The position numbers were made by a program, and so were the translations under genes. A stretch of 15,141 nt of DNA, taken from the NCBI GenBank assembly GCA_031264785.1, contig JAISDN010000050.1, positions 1 through 15,141 of the forward strand, in the 5' to 3' direction. The stretch is from Candidatus Nomurabacteria bacterium (GTDB lineage: Bacteria; Patescibacteriota; Saccharimonadia; Saccharimonadales; Saccharimonadaceae). The notes under the pieces were generated by a model. It saw only the letters and a program-made list of their open reading frames with translations, was not told the origin of the DNA and ran no database searches. Shown here in pieces: positions 1 to 5,972 of this stretch (within the stretch, counting starts at the first letter, position 1; each line of letters starts with the position of its first letter).

Positions 1-1364
1 AATTTCAGATTATCGATAAACCAACACTTGCCGTCCTGCAGCCGCCGCACCTCGTATTTCGTGCCGTCCCGCGCGTCGGTCAGCTTAATCGTGCTGGCGG
101 CGTCGGGCGCGTCCTTGTCGTAAATCGGCAACGACCCGCAATATTCGGCCGTCATATCCTGTAAAGTGCTCGGCTGAGCCAGCGGAACCTCAGGAAAATC
201 ACCCTTAATCGTCACCTCTGTGCCACCTGCCGTCAAACCCTTGTTCGGCTCAACCTCGCTAATTTTCACCGTGTCTAAATAGAGGTAGCCATCAACCAAA
301 GTGTCCTCAGCTAGGCCGTCGCTGATAGTCACATCGACTGGCCCAGCAGCGTGGGCGGGAGCAACTACCTCAATCTCCGTGCCAGAATAACTCACCACTG
401 TGGCTGGTACACCATCAAACTTCACCGTCAAAACTGGCGTGGTAGCAACATCTTTGACACAGCGAACCGAAAAACCATTGAGTTTGCCACCGCCAGCCGT
501 GAAAGACACATTGCCTGGCTCAAAAGCCAAGACATACGCAGTTGTCACCGTAGCGACGCTCGACGACCAATAACGGCTATTGAGGCCTTGATTGGTGTAG
601 TTACCACTACCATAAGAGCCACCATAAACTCCCAGCCAATCACCAAGCAAACCAGCGTCTGAATTAGCCAGTCCACCGTTAATGTTAGCGTTAAGCCCTG
701 CCAGTTCACTACCGCCACCGCCAGTCGGCAACCGCCAACCGCTAGGGCAAATCGAAATCGAAGTATCAAAGCCAGTGGTCGAAACGTTATCGCAAGCCGC
801 AGACTGGCCACCCATCGCCGCACACCAGTTATAGAGATAGCCGTATTGACCGCCCACGCCAGTTATGACGCTGGGGTCGACTGGCTCGGTGGTAACCGTC
901 GCTCCGCCAGTGTTGGGATAATAATAAGCATCAGTGTAGGAATTGGTGGTATTAGCCGTAATAGTTTTGTCGTCGTGATAAGTGTCTGCGCCGTCGCCAG
1001 CGTAGGCTAGATTCGTCAACATCCAGCATTCGCCGTCGGCCAATTTCTGAATATAGTAACTGTGATTGTCCCGAGCGTCATAAACCCGAGTGCGAGTAGT
1101 CGGACAATTATAACCAGTCACGGTTTGAATAATATCGCCGTCCTCCGCTATCGGCACCGTGATCGTCACCGTCGTCCCACCTGTGGTCAAACCCTTGTTC
1201 GGGTTAATGGCCATAATCGTAGCCGCTTCAGAATTAAATTTGGGCAAAATCAAACTCAAAATCAAAACGGTGCCAATCATAGCCAGCCCAAAAATCCAAA
1301 CCAAAGCTCGCCGATAACCGGTTTTCAAAGAAGCTACAGTCTCAACCAATCTCAATGCCCTCAT
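1..1364 (-). CDS. Membrane-anchored surface protein with FISUMP and TIG/IPT domains (3' end beyond the window)
   Basis: An uninterrupted frame of 454 codons runs from ATG at 1364 off the left edge, so the C-terminus is missing. The start is supported by a GGGAGGAG Shine-Dalgarno directly upstream. A hydrophobic segment (residues about 20-40, core GLAMIGTVLILSLILP) with basic residues before it predicts an N-terminal anchor with the bulk outside the cell. A TIG-like start follows (NPNKGLTTGGTTVTI, about 52-67), then a full FISUMP domain (TIGR02145 type) with its hallmarks DARD, DGECWM, CPSGWRLPT, YWSSS and GFSVRCVKD (about 95-265), then TIG-like sequence (about 268-320), a second NPNKGLTAGGTEVTI-like segment, and the start of a second FISUMP domain (DARDGTKYEVRRLQDGKCW) at the edge. 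Such proteins are usually secreted and have no known enzyme activity; adhesion or host contact is inference. The gene is alone on its transcript, with a phase-variable-looking promoter. Confidence 0.88.
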   Translation of the reverse strand, partial: MRALRLVETVASLKTGYRRALVWIFGLAMIGTVLILSLILPKFNSEAATIMAINPNKGLTTGGTTVTITVPIAEDGDIIQTVTGYNCPTTRTRVYDARDNHSYYIQKLADGECWMLTNLAYAGDGADTYHDDKTITANTTNSYTDAYYYPNTGGATVTTEPVDPSVITGVGGQYGYLYNWCAAMGGQSAACDNVSTTGFDTSISICPSGWRLPTGGGGSELAGLNANINGGLANSDAGLLGDWLGVYGGSYGSGNYTNQGLNSRYWSSSVATVTTAYVLAFEPGNVSFTAGGGKLNGFSVRCVKDVATTPVLTVKFDGVPATVVSYSGTEIEVVAPAHAAGPVDVTISDGLAEDTLVDGYLYLDTVKISEVEPNKGLTAGGTEVTIKGDFPEVPLAQPSTLQDMTAEYCGSLPIYDKDAPDAASTIKLTDARDGTKYEVRRLQDGKCWFIDNLK

Positions 1365-1387
1365 TCTCCTCCCAAATATACACAACC

Positions 1388-1417
1388 ATTATACCCCCCC
1401 CCAGCCGTCAGTGTCAA
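1388..1417 (-). promoter_or_regulatory. Consensus sigma70-type promoter with a G9 spacer
   Basis: On the minus strand a perfect -35 TTGACA (1412-1417) and a perfect -10 TATAAT (1388-1393) are separated by 18 bp. The nine spacer bases next to the -10 are all G (1394-1402). The predicted transcript start is near 1381, leaving a leader of about 17 nt that contains the Shine-Dalgarno of the FISUMP gene. Loss of one G would give the optimal 17-bp spacer. Confidence 0.85.
1394..1402 (-). repeat. G9 homopolymer in promoter spacer
   Basis: Nine C on the + strand (G on the coding strand) form an uninterrupted tract exactly between the -35 and -10 boxes. Tracts of this length are prone to slipped-strand mispairing. 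Only one other G/C run this long occurs in the window, at 13887-13895, also at the 5' end of a surface-protein gene. Confidence 0.9.
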
Positions 1418-1481
1418 CGGTTTTTGCGGGTATTATTTTGGAAGTCTGAGATTCTTAGCGTTGTTTGGGCTGATGACTTTT

Positions 1482-1793
1482 TCAGAGCTTAACGGGTTCG
1501 GCTTTTTTGCTCGGCACTGATTGAATTAGGCGGAGGAGTTGTTCGGTGTCCACAGCGTCAGTCAAATATTTTTTACCATCAGCAGCTTGCATTTTCAGTT
1601 GTCCGATGTTTGCGGACAACTTACTCCCCTCCTCTGTTAATTTCTTTTTAAGGTCGTTCCAGTATTTGCGTGGTCGCGGGCTTTCGCTCAAAATCGCCAC
1701 GACATCAACCACCGAAAACCACCAATTTTCAGTTTCCTCGTCCCACACACTGCGAATCTTTTGATTCTGGAATAATTGCAACTTGTCTTTCAT
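1482..1793 (-). CDS. BRO-N domain protein, C-terminally truncated
   Basis: The 103 residues match the BRO-N domain of phage antirepressors and DinD-like proteins: a start of the type LFQNQKIRSVWDEE, the core WWFSVVDVVAILSES, the RKYWNDLKKKL helix and the closing PSKKAEPVKL. Family members normally continue after this point (typically WLAKVG...) and are over 200 residues long. Here a TGA falls where the conserved Trp codon would be, and no further frame resembles the rest. It is therefore a BRO-N-only protein or a decayed remnant. No Shine-Dalgarno is visible and the ATG lies 16 bp downstream of the mature 3' end of tRNA-Thr on the same strand, so it may be co-transcribed with the tRNA. That position is the classic integration site of phages and other elements, which fits a remnant of one (inference). 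Confidence 0.72.
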   Translation of the reverse strand: MKDKLQLFQNQKIRSVWDEETENWWFSVVDVVAILSESPRPRKYWNDLKKKLTEEGSKLSANIGQLKMQAADGKKYLTDAVDTEQLLRLIQSVPSKKAEPVKL

Positions 1794-1808
1794 TTCTAGG
1801 CCCCATTA

Positions 1809-1883
<75 letters not shown>

Positions 1884-1917
1884 GCATTTCGCGATAGCGT
1901 TCGAATCGCTAAAACCC

Positions 1918-1945
1918 ATTCTACAACACTACACCAAAAAATCAA
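1918..1945 (-). promoter_or_regulatory. Probable promoter of tRNA-Thr
   Basis: TTGATT (1940-1945) and TAGAAT (1918-1923) on the minus strand are 16 bp apart. The predicted start near 1911 would leave a leader of about 28 nt before the tRNA. Confidence 0.5.
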
Positions 1946-1970
1946 AATCAACTATCGTATTGCAATGTAA

Positions 1971-2006
1971 GAAGACGACCCGAGCAGTTCAGCAGGGGTC
2001 GTCTTC
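1971..2006 (-). terminator. Strong hairpin after the nuclease gene
   Basis: An 11-bp perfect stem (1971-1981 with 1996-2006, GAAGACGACCC/GGGTCGTCTTC) encloses a 14-nt loop. It begins about 20 nt after the stop codon of the nuclease gene and lies before the tRNA-Thr promoter, so it is well placed to insulate the two. The run of T after the stem is poor, so it may act as a 3' stabiliser rather than a classic intrinsic terminator. Confidence 0.55.
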
Positions 2007-2026
2007 AGTGTTATGATTATATCAAA

Positions 2027-2413
2027 CTATTTCTCAAAATGCAAGCATCTACGCGATTTTGTGATAATAATCAAACGTTTTAGTATTTTTACAGTTTTAA
2101 AATCTTTTTTCAATTTATTGACGGCGTTTCGCTCAGAAATTATACACTGGCGCAAATCAAAAATCACATTGTGAGACTGTTTAAGAGCAGACTTCATAGC
2201 GTGGTCAAGAGTATATTTACCATTTTTACGCGGATTCTTGATTTCCCATTTCATCCCGTTCATTTCAATGTCTGGTGTTCTTATGCCTTTAGCTTTCGAT
2301 ACGGCCAAAAATCGAATCGTGGTCTTCTTGTTTTGCGCAACAAGAAAATTAGTTGTTGCGATTTCGTTTTTTAGCGGCTCCGCGCCTGTTTGCAGAAATA
2401 TTCGGTCAGCCAT
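2027..2413 (-). CDS. Orphan CdiA C-terminal-type nuclease-like protein
   Basis: The 128-residue protein has a central segment with R45-T46-P47-D48, then W56-E57-I58-K59 and a following basic helix with KQSHNVIFDLR. The layout PD-x8-E-x-K and the pattern 'TPD...W-E-x-K...KQ...V-x-D' resemble the toxin domains found at the C-terminus of CdiA/polymorphic toxins and in stand-alone copies on mobile elements. RNase or DNase activity is inferred from this resemblance only. It has no signal peptide or delivery domains and no neighbouring gene that looks like an immunity protein, so it may be a stand-alone nuclease or the small remnant of a larger toxin. The start follows an extended -10 box by six bases, suggesting a leaderless mRNA. 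It is transcribed divergently from the Nudix gene. Confidence 0.55.
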   Translation of the reverse strand: MADRIFLQTGAEPLKNEIATTNFLVAQNKKTTIRFLAVSKAKGIRTPDIEMNGMKWEIKNPRKNGKYTLDHAMKSALKQSHNVIFDLRQCIISERNAVNKLKKDFKTVKILKRLIIITKSRRCLHFEK

Positions 2414-2419
2414 TGGCTC

Positions 2420-2428
2420 ATTTTAACA
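2420..2428 (-). promoter_or_regulatory. Extended -10 promoter, leaderless, nuclease gene
   Basis: On the minus strand TGTTAAAAT (TG-N-TAAAAT) ends at 2420. Six bases then separate it from the ATG at 2413, so transcription should start at or next to the A of the start codon. No Shine-Dalgarno is present. Confidence 0.6.
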
Positions 2429-2456
2429 TAATTTGGTATTTGCGTAATCCAAAATC

Positions 2457-2465
2457 TGCTATAAT
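2457..2465 (+). promoter_or_regulatory. Extended -10 promoter, leaderless, Nudix gene
   Basis: TGCTATAAT (TG-N-TATAAT) ends at 2465 and six bases separate it from the ATG at 2472. The predicted transcription start is the A of the start codon. There is no convincing -35 box and no Shine-Dalgarno, both consistent with an extended -10 leaderless promoter. Confidence 0.65.
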
Positions 2466-2471
2466 ATCCAT

Positions 2472-2897
2472 ATGCAAAAAATTAGCAAATTGCCAAATAC
2501 TTGTTACAGAGTGAGTGCTAAAGCTGTAATAAAAAATTCGGCTGGGCAGGTTTTGGTAGTCAGAGAAGACCACTCAAGCATTGAGGAAAGTCGCTGGGCG
2601 TTGCCGGGTGGCGGGGTTGATCACGGTGAAACTATTGAGCAAGCGCTGTATCGTGAAATAAAAGAAGAGTTAGGAGTTTCTGGCGTTAAGCTGAGGATGA
2701 AGCCACTAGGCAATAATATTCGTTATGTAGACTCGGTGCAATTTTATAAAATGGACGTTATTTATACCGTTGAAATTGCCGACGACTTTTCCCCAACCGC
2801 CGGCAAAGACGTGCTGGAAATAGCTTGGAAAAACCCAACGGAATTTAAAAACTCTGAGTATGACAACGGGCAAATAATCTATAAATTTGGCAAATAA
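2472..2897 (+). CDS. Nudix hydrolase
   Basis: The 141-residue protein carries a complete Nudix box: G47, then E53, then R61-E62-I63-x-E65-E66-x-G68-V69 (consensus G-x5-E-x7-REU-x-EE-x-G-U), preceded by WALPGGGVDHGE. The acidic pair binds the metal that activates water to split a nucleoside diphosphate linked to a variable group X. The N-terminal strands (YRVSAKAVIKN, VLVVRED) are standard for small MutT/NUDT-type enzymes that clean up damaged nucleotides or ADP-ribose-like compounds; the substrate cannot be read from the sequence. It is the only + strand gene in the window, divergent from the nuclease-like gene, and it has no Shine-Dalgarno, which fits leaderless translation. Confidence 0.9.
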   Translation: MQKISKLPNTCYRVSAKAVIKNSAGQVLVVREDHSSIEESRWALPGGGVDHGETIEQALYREIKEELGVSGVKLRMKPLGNNIRYVDSVQFYKMDVIYTVEIADDFSPTAGKDVLEIAWKNPTEFKNSEYDNGQIIYKFGK

Positions 2898-2899
2898 TT

Positions 2900-2920
2900 A
2901 AAAACGGGCATTTTTACCCG
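2900..2920 (-). terminator. Intrinsic terminator after tRNA-Tyr
   Basis: On the minus strand a CGGG...CCCG hairpin (2905-2920) with an 8-nt loop is followed by five T and then AATTATT. It lies 5 nt past the encoded CCA of tRNA-Tyr. The stem is short but the placement is right. The convergent Nudix gene ends just before it. Confidence 0.6.
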
Positions 2921-2925
2921 AAAAT

Positions 2926-3012
2926 TGGTGCTGGGGGCTGGATTCGAACCAGCGAAACCATTACGGTGCGAGATTTACAGTCTCGTGCGATTAACCACTA
3001 CGCGACCCCAGC
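2926..3012 (-). tRNA. tRNA-Tyr (GUA anticodon)
   Basis: Acceptor GCTGGGG pairs with CCCCAGC, followed by discriminator A and an encoded CCA. The anticodon stem GAGA/TCTC frames the loop CTGTAAA with anticodon GTA. A long variable arm gives the 87-nt length typical of bacterial tRNA-Tyr (class II), and the T arm reads GCTGG-TTCGAAT-CCAGC. Confidence 0.97.
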
Positions 3013-3032
3013 AAAAACTATGCCACCGTCGT

Positions 3033-3061
3033 ATTATACATTATTTTTTGGGCAACAACAA
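3033..3061 (-). promoter_or_regulatory. Promoter of tRNA-Tyr
   Basis: TTGTTG (3056-3061) and a perfect TATAAT (3033-3038) on the minus strand are 17 bp apart. The predicted start near 3026 leaves a leader of about 14 nt before the tRNA. Confidence 0.65.
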
Positions 3062-3085
3062 CCTAATAACATCGACATTTTCACT

Positions 3086-3134
3086 GGGTTCCGGATCAAG
3101 TCTGGAATGACGAAGGCGAGCGGCCGAAATGACG
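3086..3134. repeat. Degenerate copy of a GTCATTCCGG-type palindromic element
   Basis: Contains TTCCGGATC-AAGTCTGGAATGACG and GCGGCCGAAATGACGG, which match parts of the fuller copies at 12356-12438 and 14595-14690. TTCCGGA and TCTGGAA can form a 7-bp hairpin (3089-3107, one G-U pair). It ends about 5 nt after the TPR gene's stop codon and may serve as its 3' hairpin. Confidence 0.6.
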
Positions 3135-3139
3135 GTTCC

Positions 3140-3799
3140 CTAAATCGCCATCTTGCGCGGCTGCTGAATATTACGATGAGTAGTGCGGCTGCGCGTCAAT
3201 TTACTAGCCCGATTGCGCAAACTGGCCGCCAACTGCTTGCGATCGTCTTCGTCATAAGCCTGCGCCAAAATCCGCAACACTTGCGGCGTCGGCTCAAGAT
3301 CGACAGCCTTTTCCAGTTCGTCAATCATCGCTTTTTTATTGCCCAACTTCTCCAAAACCTGTGCATAAGAAATATGCCGAAAAGCCACATTTTCCTCTAG
3401 TCGCATCGCCTGTTCCATCGCAATAGCCGCCTTTTCAAAATCGCCAATTTCCATATGCACCAGCCCCACATTGTGAAAACTACTAGCCGACGGCGCAAGA
3501 CTCTGGGCAATTTCAAAACATTCAATGGCGTCGTCATAATCGCCCTGCTTGGCAAAAATCATCCCCAAGCGGTTATAAGCCACCGCATTGCGCTCGTCGA
3601 CCCGCAAAATCATCAACAGCGCCTTTTCGGCCCGCAAATATTTTTTACCACGAATCGCGTCCTGCTGAATCCGCCACAATTTGTCCAGCTGCGACGAAAA
3701 CTTCGACTTAATTTCGCGCGACCGATTGACGGCCGGCTTTTTGTTGACCACATATATTCCGGCCAGCAAAATCACTATAATGCTTAGGAAACCTAACAT
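3140..3799 (-). CDS. Membrane-anchored TPR-repeat protein
   Basis: The 219-residue protein begins with a single hydrophobic segment (MLGFLSIIVILLAGIYVV) followed by basic residues, which predicts an N-terminal anchor with a cytoplasmic or cell-surface tail; topology is not decidable from sequence alone. The rest is a series of about four tetratricopeptide repeats, with signatures such as AVAYNRLGMIFAKQGDYDDA, FHNVGLVHMEIGDFEKAAIA and LEKLGNKKAMIDELEKAVDL, and a basic C-terminal tail. TPR arrays are protein-binding scaffolds; the partner is unknown. It lies 24 nt after holB but has its own extended -10 box ending 7 nt before the ATG and no Shine-Dalgarno, so it is probably a separate leaderless transcript. 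Confidence 0.82.
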   Translation of the reverse strand: MLGFLSIIVILLAGIYVVNKKPAVNRSREIKSKFSSQLDKLWRIQQDAIRGKKYLRAEKALLMILRVDERNAVAYNRLGMIFAKQGDYDDAIECFEIAQSLAPSASSFHNVGLVHMEIGDFEKAAIAMEQAMRLEENVAFRHISYAQVLEKLGNKKAMIDELEKAVDLEPTPQVLRILAQAYDEDDRKQLAASLRNRASKLTRSRTTHRNIQQPRKMAI

Positions 3800-3806
3800 A
3801 TCACCT

Positions 3807-3815
3807 ATTTTAGCA
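3807..3815 (-). promoter_or_regulatory. Extended -10 promoter of the TPR gene
   Basis: TGCTAAAAT on the minus strand ends at 3807; the ATG begins at 3799. The predicted start is 0-1 nt before the ATG, so the mRNA would be leaderless or nearly so. It lies in the 24-nt gap after holB. Confidence 0.55.
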
Positions 3816-3823
3816 TATTCTGA

Positions 3824-4642
3824 TTAAAAATTCACGGCCAAATGCGTTAGTTGGGCTTTGAGGCCGCCATTTTGGGCCAAACCATCCAAAATATCGCTCA
3901 AAATCGCCAGTTTGGCCGGATTTGGAGCTTTTTCGGCCAGAATTTGACTTAAATTAGCCAACGACCGCACAAAGGCGATGGCCTCTGGTCGCTCTTTCAG
4001 ATTGGCCACGATTTTCAGGCGATTGTAAGTATTTGCGCCCAAAAACTCTTTAGCAATGGCAAAACTGCGGCTACGACCTTGAAAATAGTCGTCATTTTCC
4101 GATAATCGCTTGATTTCGGCCGGCAAACCCCGCCCCAAAAAGGCAATTTGGGTGAGTTTTTTCTCGGGCTTATTGCGAATCGTTTGCAATAAGCTATCAG
4201 TTTCGGCGACACACGGCAAAATTTCGATTTTTTGCACTCGGCTAAGCACGGTTTTAGGCAGGTTACCAAGACTGTGACTGGTTAAAATAAAGTGAATATT
4301 GGGGTTCGGCTCCTCCAGCAGCTTCAAAAAAGCCTCCGGCGCCCGATTGGTCATTTGTTCGGCTTCATCAATCACTATCACCAGCGGAGTTTTGCGCTTA
4401 TTGCGACTGATTCGCAATAAGGTTTTAATGTCATCGACGTTAATATTGGCGGTTTTTTGCGGCGGATGGACGCTGGGCGCTATCACCACCGCATCTGGGC
4501 CAGCGATGGTTTTAGCTAAAGTTTTGGCGATGGTGCCCAAGCCCACGCCGCTCTGGCCGGTCAATAGTAGGGCGTGGGTCGGATCTTTCAAATACGAATA
4601 CAGCAAAGTTCGACTTTTGGGATTGATAATCAGCGATTTCAT
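3824..4642 (-). CDS. holB: DNA polymerase III delta' subunit-like clamp-loader ATPase
   Basis: Clamp-loader protein of the AAA+ family, about 272 residues from the ATG at 4642. The ATG overlaps the stop of the pseudouridine synthase gene as ATGA, which is why it is preferred over an in-frame GTG at 4651. Visible motifs: a P-loop region GQSGVGLGT (residues 29-37) in which the usual Lys is Leu, a Walker B LVIVIDEAEQM, sensor-type ILTSHSLGNLPKTVLSR with an SRx motif (SRV instead of SRC), and a helical C-terminal collar. Delta' subunits are known to have degraded ATP sites, so the missing Lys supports delta' over DnaX. The Cys4 zinc module of typical DnaX/delta' is absent. It helps load the sliding clamp at replication primers. 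It is last in the trpS operon. Confidence 0.82.
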   Translation of the reverse strand: MKSLIINPKSRTLLYSYLKDPTHALLLTGQSGVGLGTIAKTLAKTIAGPDAVVIAPSVHPPQKTANINVDDIKTLLRISRNKRKTPLVIVIDEAEQMTNRAPEAFLKLLEEPNPNIHFILTSHSLGNLPKTVLSRVQKIEILPCVAETDSLLQTIRNKPEKKLTQIAFLGRGLPAEIKRLSENDDYFQGRSRSFAIAKEFLGANTYNRLKIVANLKERPEAIAFVRSLANLSQILAEKAPNPAKLAILSDILDGLAQNGGLKAQLTHLAVNF

Positions 4643-5481
4643 TTTTGACACTCCGCCGTGAAGGTTTTGCGCTGACCGGCTGGAATAGTAATCTCTAGTT
4701 CGCGGGCGTGCAATAACATCCGCTCGGCCGCTTTTGCACCGTCGCCATAAACCACGTCGCCCACAATCGGCGCACCAATATAAGCCAAATGTACCCGCAG
4801 CTGATGGGTGCGGCCGGTTTGCGGTTTCAGCTCCAACAGCGCCGTGCCGTCCGGAAAAGTTTGCAACAGCCGAACGTCTGTCACGGCCGGTTTACCCTTT
4901 GGATCAACCCGAAAAGTCGCCGGTTTTTTAGGGTTGCGACCAATCGGCAAATCGATTCGGAAGCCGTCCTCAGTCTCCTTTTCATCAAACTGTTTCGGTA
5001 CTTTCCCCACCACCGCCAGATAAGTTTTTTTAACTTTGTGGTCGCTAAATTGCTTTTGCAAATATTTCAAACTGGCGGCGTTTTTGGCGCCAATAATAAC
5101 GCCGCTAGTGCCGCGATCCAGCCGATGCACAATTCCAAAACGGTTATTATCCGGCAAATCGGAAGTTTTACCGGCCTGCGTTTTAATAAAATCTGCCACT
5201 GTAAATTCGTCACTCAGCGCGCCCTTGCTGTGCGTCAAAACGCCGGCCGGCTTATTGATAACCAGCACGTTATCGTCCTCATAAATTATTGGCAGTTTTT
5301 GGTCGGCAAAATCAGGGGTGGCGGGCAGGTCAAACTTTATAAAGTTTGAGGAATCAACCGCACGCGCCACATTTTCCTCTGTTGCGCCGTCAACCGTAAC
5401 ATAACCAAACTTTATAAACTTTTGCCAAGTCGCCCGACTATGCTCGGGATGGTGTTTTGCCAAATAACTATCTAATCTCAT
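4639..5481 (-). CDS. RluA/RluD-family pseudouridine synthase with S4 domain
   Basis: Isomerises uridines to pseudouridine in structured RNA, most often 23S rRNA in this family. The N-terminus is an S4-like RNA-binding domain (residues 1-55, MRLDSYLAKH, WQKFIKFGYVTVDG). The catalytic domain shows INKPAGVLTH (76-84), the active-site motif HRLDRGTSG with catalytic Asp122, the KTYLAVV strand, and GRTHQLRVHLAYIGAPIVGD near the end. Length 280 is slightly below the usual 300-325. It starts inside the ATGA overlap with the upstream Cys-rich gene and ends in an ATGA overlap with holB, so the three are translationally coupled. The gene contains two copies (one imperfect) of the dispersed TTTATAAA palindrome, encoding the two FIKF peptides in the S4 region. 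Confidence 0.93.
   Translation of the reverse strand: MRLDSYLAKHHPEHSRATWQKFIKFGYVTVDGATEENVARAVDSSNFIKFDLPATPDFADQKLPIIYEDDNVLVINKPAGVLTHSKGALSDEFTVADFIKTQAGKTSDLPDNNRFGIVHRLDRGTSGVIIGAKNAASLKYLQKQFSDHKVKKTYLAVVGKVPKQFDEKETEDGFRIDLPIGRNPKKPATFRVDPKGKPAVTDVRLLQTFPDGTALLELKPQTGRTHQLRVHLAYIGAPIVGDVVYGDGAKAAERMLLHARELEITIPAGQRKTFTAECQK
5330..5349. repeat. 20-bp perfect palindrome, copy 1 of the TTTATAAA family
   Basis: TCAAACTTTATAAAGTTTGA is fully self-complementary. It lies inside the pseudouridine synthase gene and shares the 14-mer AACTTTATAAAGTT with copies at 6003-6016 and 8024-8039. Confidence 0.85.
5407..5424. repeat. Imperfect copy 2 of the TTTATAAA palindrome
   Basis: AAACTTTATAAACTTTTG differs from the 8024 copy (AAACTTTATAAAGTTTTG) by one base. 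It lies about 75 bp from copy 1 in the same gene. Confidence 0.6.
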
Positions 5482-5963
5482 CTATTGTATTTTAGCACCA
5501 TTTGCGCCAGCTTGTATAGGTCATCTTGATACTCCTCCCAAGACAAGAATTCTTTTGCGTTGCGGCCAAAACCACAAGCGTTGACAAATCTGCCATCGAC
5601 CCTTCTACCTTTAGGTTTATACAAAGCCCCTCCCAGTGGTCGGTCTTGCAGCGAAAAAGTGCAGCCGGTTTCAGTGTCAAGGTGTATGCAGCGATTCCAG
5701 TTATCGGGATGTCGGCGACGGCCCGGCAAATCAGCCGAATAAGCTCTGTCCAGTTCGCCTCTAGTCCGAACAAGATATTTGGGCTGGTATCTATAACTAG
5801 CTAAATAAATTCCGTTTTCAGTCAGCGCAATTTCAATATTAGCCATGATCTCGTCGTGAGATTCACCAAAATCCGATGGCCCATGACTACATGGCGTAGC
5901 TTTGCAGCAAATACCGCCACATTCGGCGCAAATTTTCCTATTTTCAACTCGCTTAATTTCCAT
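5478..5963 (-). CDS. Cys-rich putative metal-binding protein (YkgJ-like)
   Basis: The 161-residue protein opens with C13-x2-C16-G-G-x-C19-C20 and C26, and has further Cys in NRCIHLDTETGCTF and FVNACGF. Clustered CxxCxxCC plus later Cys is the pattern of the YkgJ-type 'zinc- or iron-chelating' family, whose function is not known. The C-terminal WEEYQDDLYKLAQMVLKYNR looks like a helix. It starts 9 nt after the trpS stop behind a GAGG Shine-Dalgarno and ends in an ATGA overlap with the pseudouridine synthase gene, so it is an operon member and may be linked to RNA modification or translation. That link is inference from position only. Confidence 0.6.
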   Translation of the reverse strand: MEIKRVENRKICAECGGICCKATPCSHGPSDFGESHDEIMANIEIALTENGIYLASYRYQPKYLVRTRGELDRAYSADLPGRRRHPDNWNRCIHLDTETGCTFSLQDRPLGGALYKPKGRRVDGRFVNACGFGRNAKEFLSWEEYQDDLYKLAQMVLKYNR

Positions 5964-5972
5964 TATAAAACC

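Noticed and set aside
1062..1520. A 152-codon + strand frame over the surface gene's start and promoter
   Set aside because: It overlaps the FISUMP gene's coding start, its consensus promoter and the BRO-N gene's end, and its Asn/Gln/Pro-rich translation has no family features.
4540..4570. Delta' P-loop with Leu in place of Lys as a novelty
   Set aside because: Degenerate ATP sites are a known property of delta' subunits, so it helps identify the protein rather than being unusual.
4789..5349. A 186-codon + strand frame
   Set aside because: It lies wholly opposite the well-supported pseudouridine synthase gene and its protein is low-complexity; it is a shadow frame.
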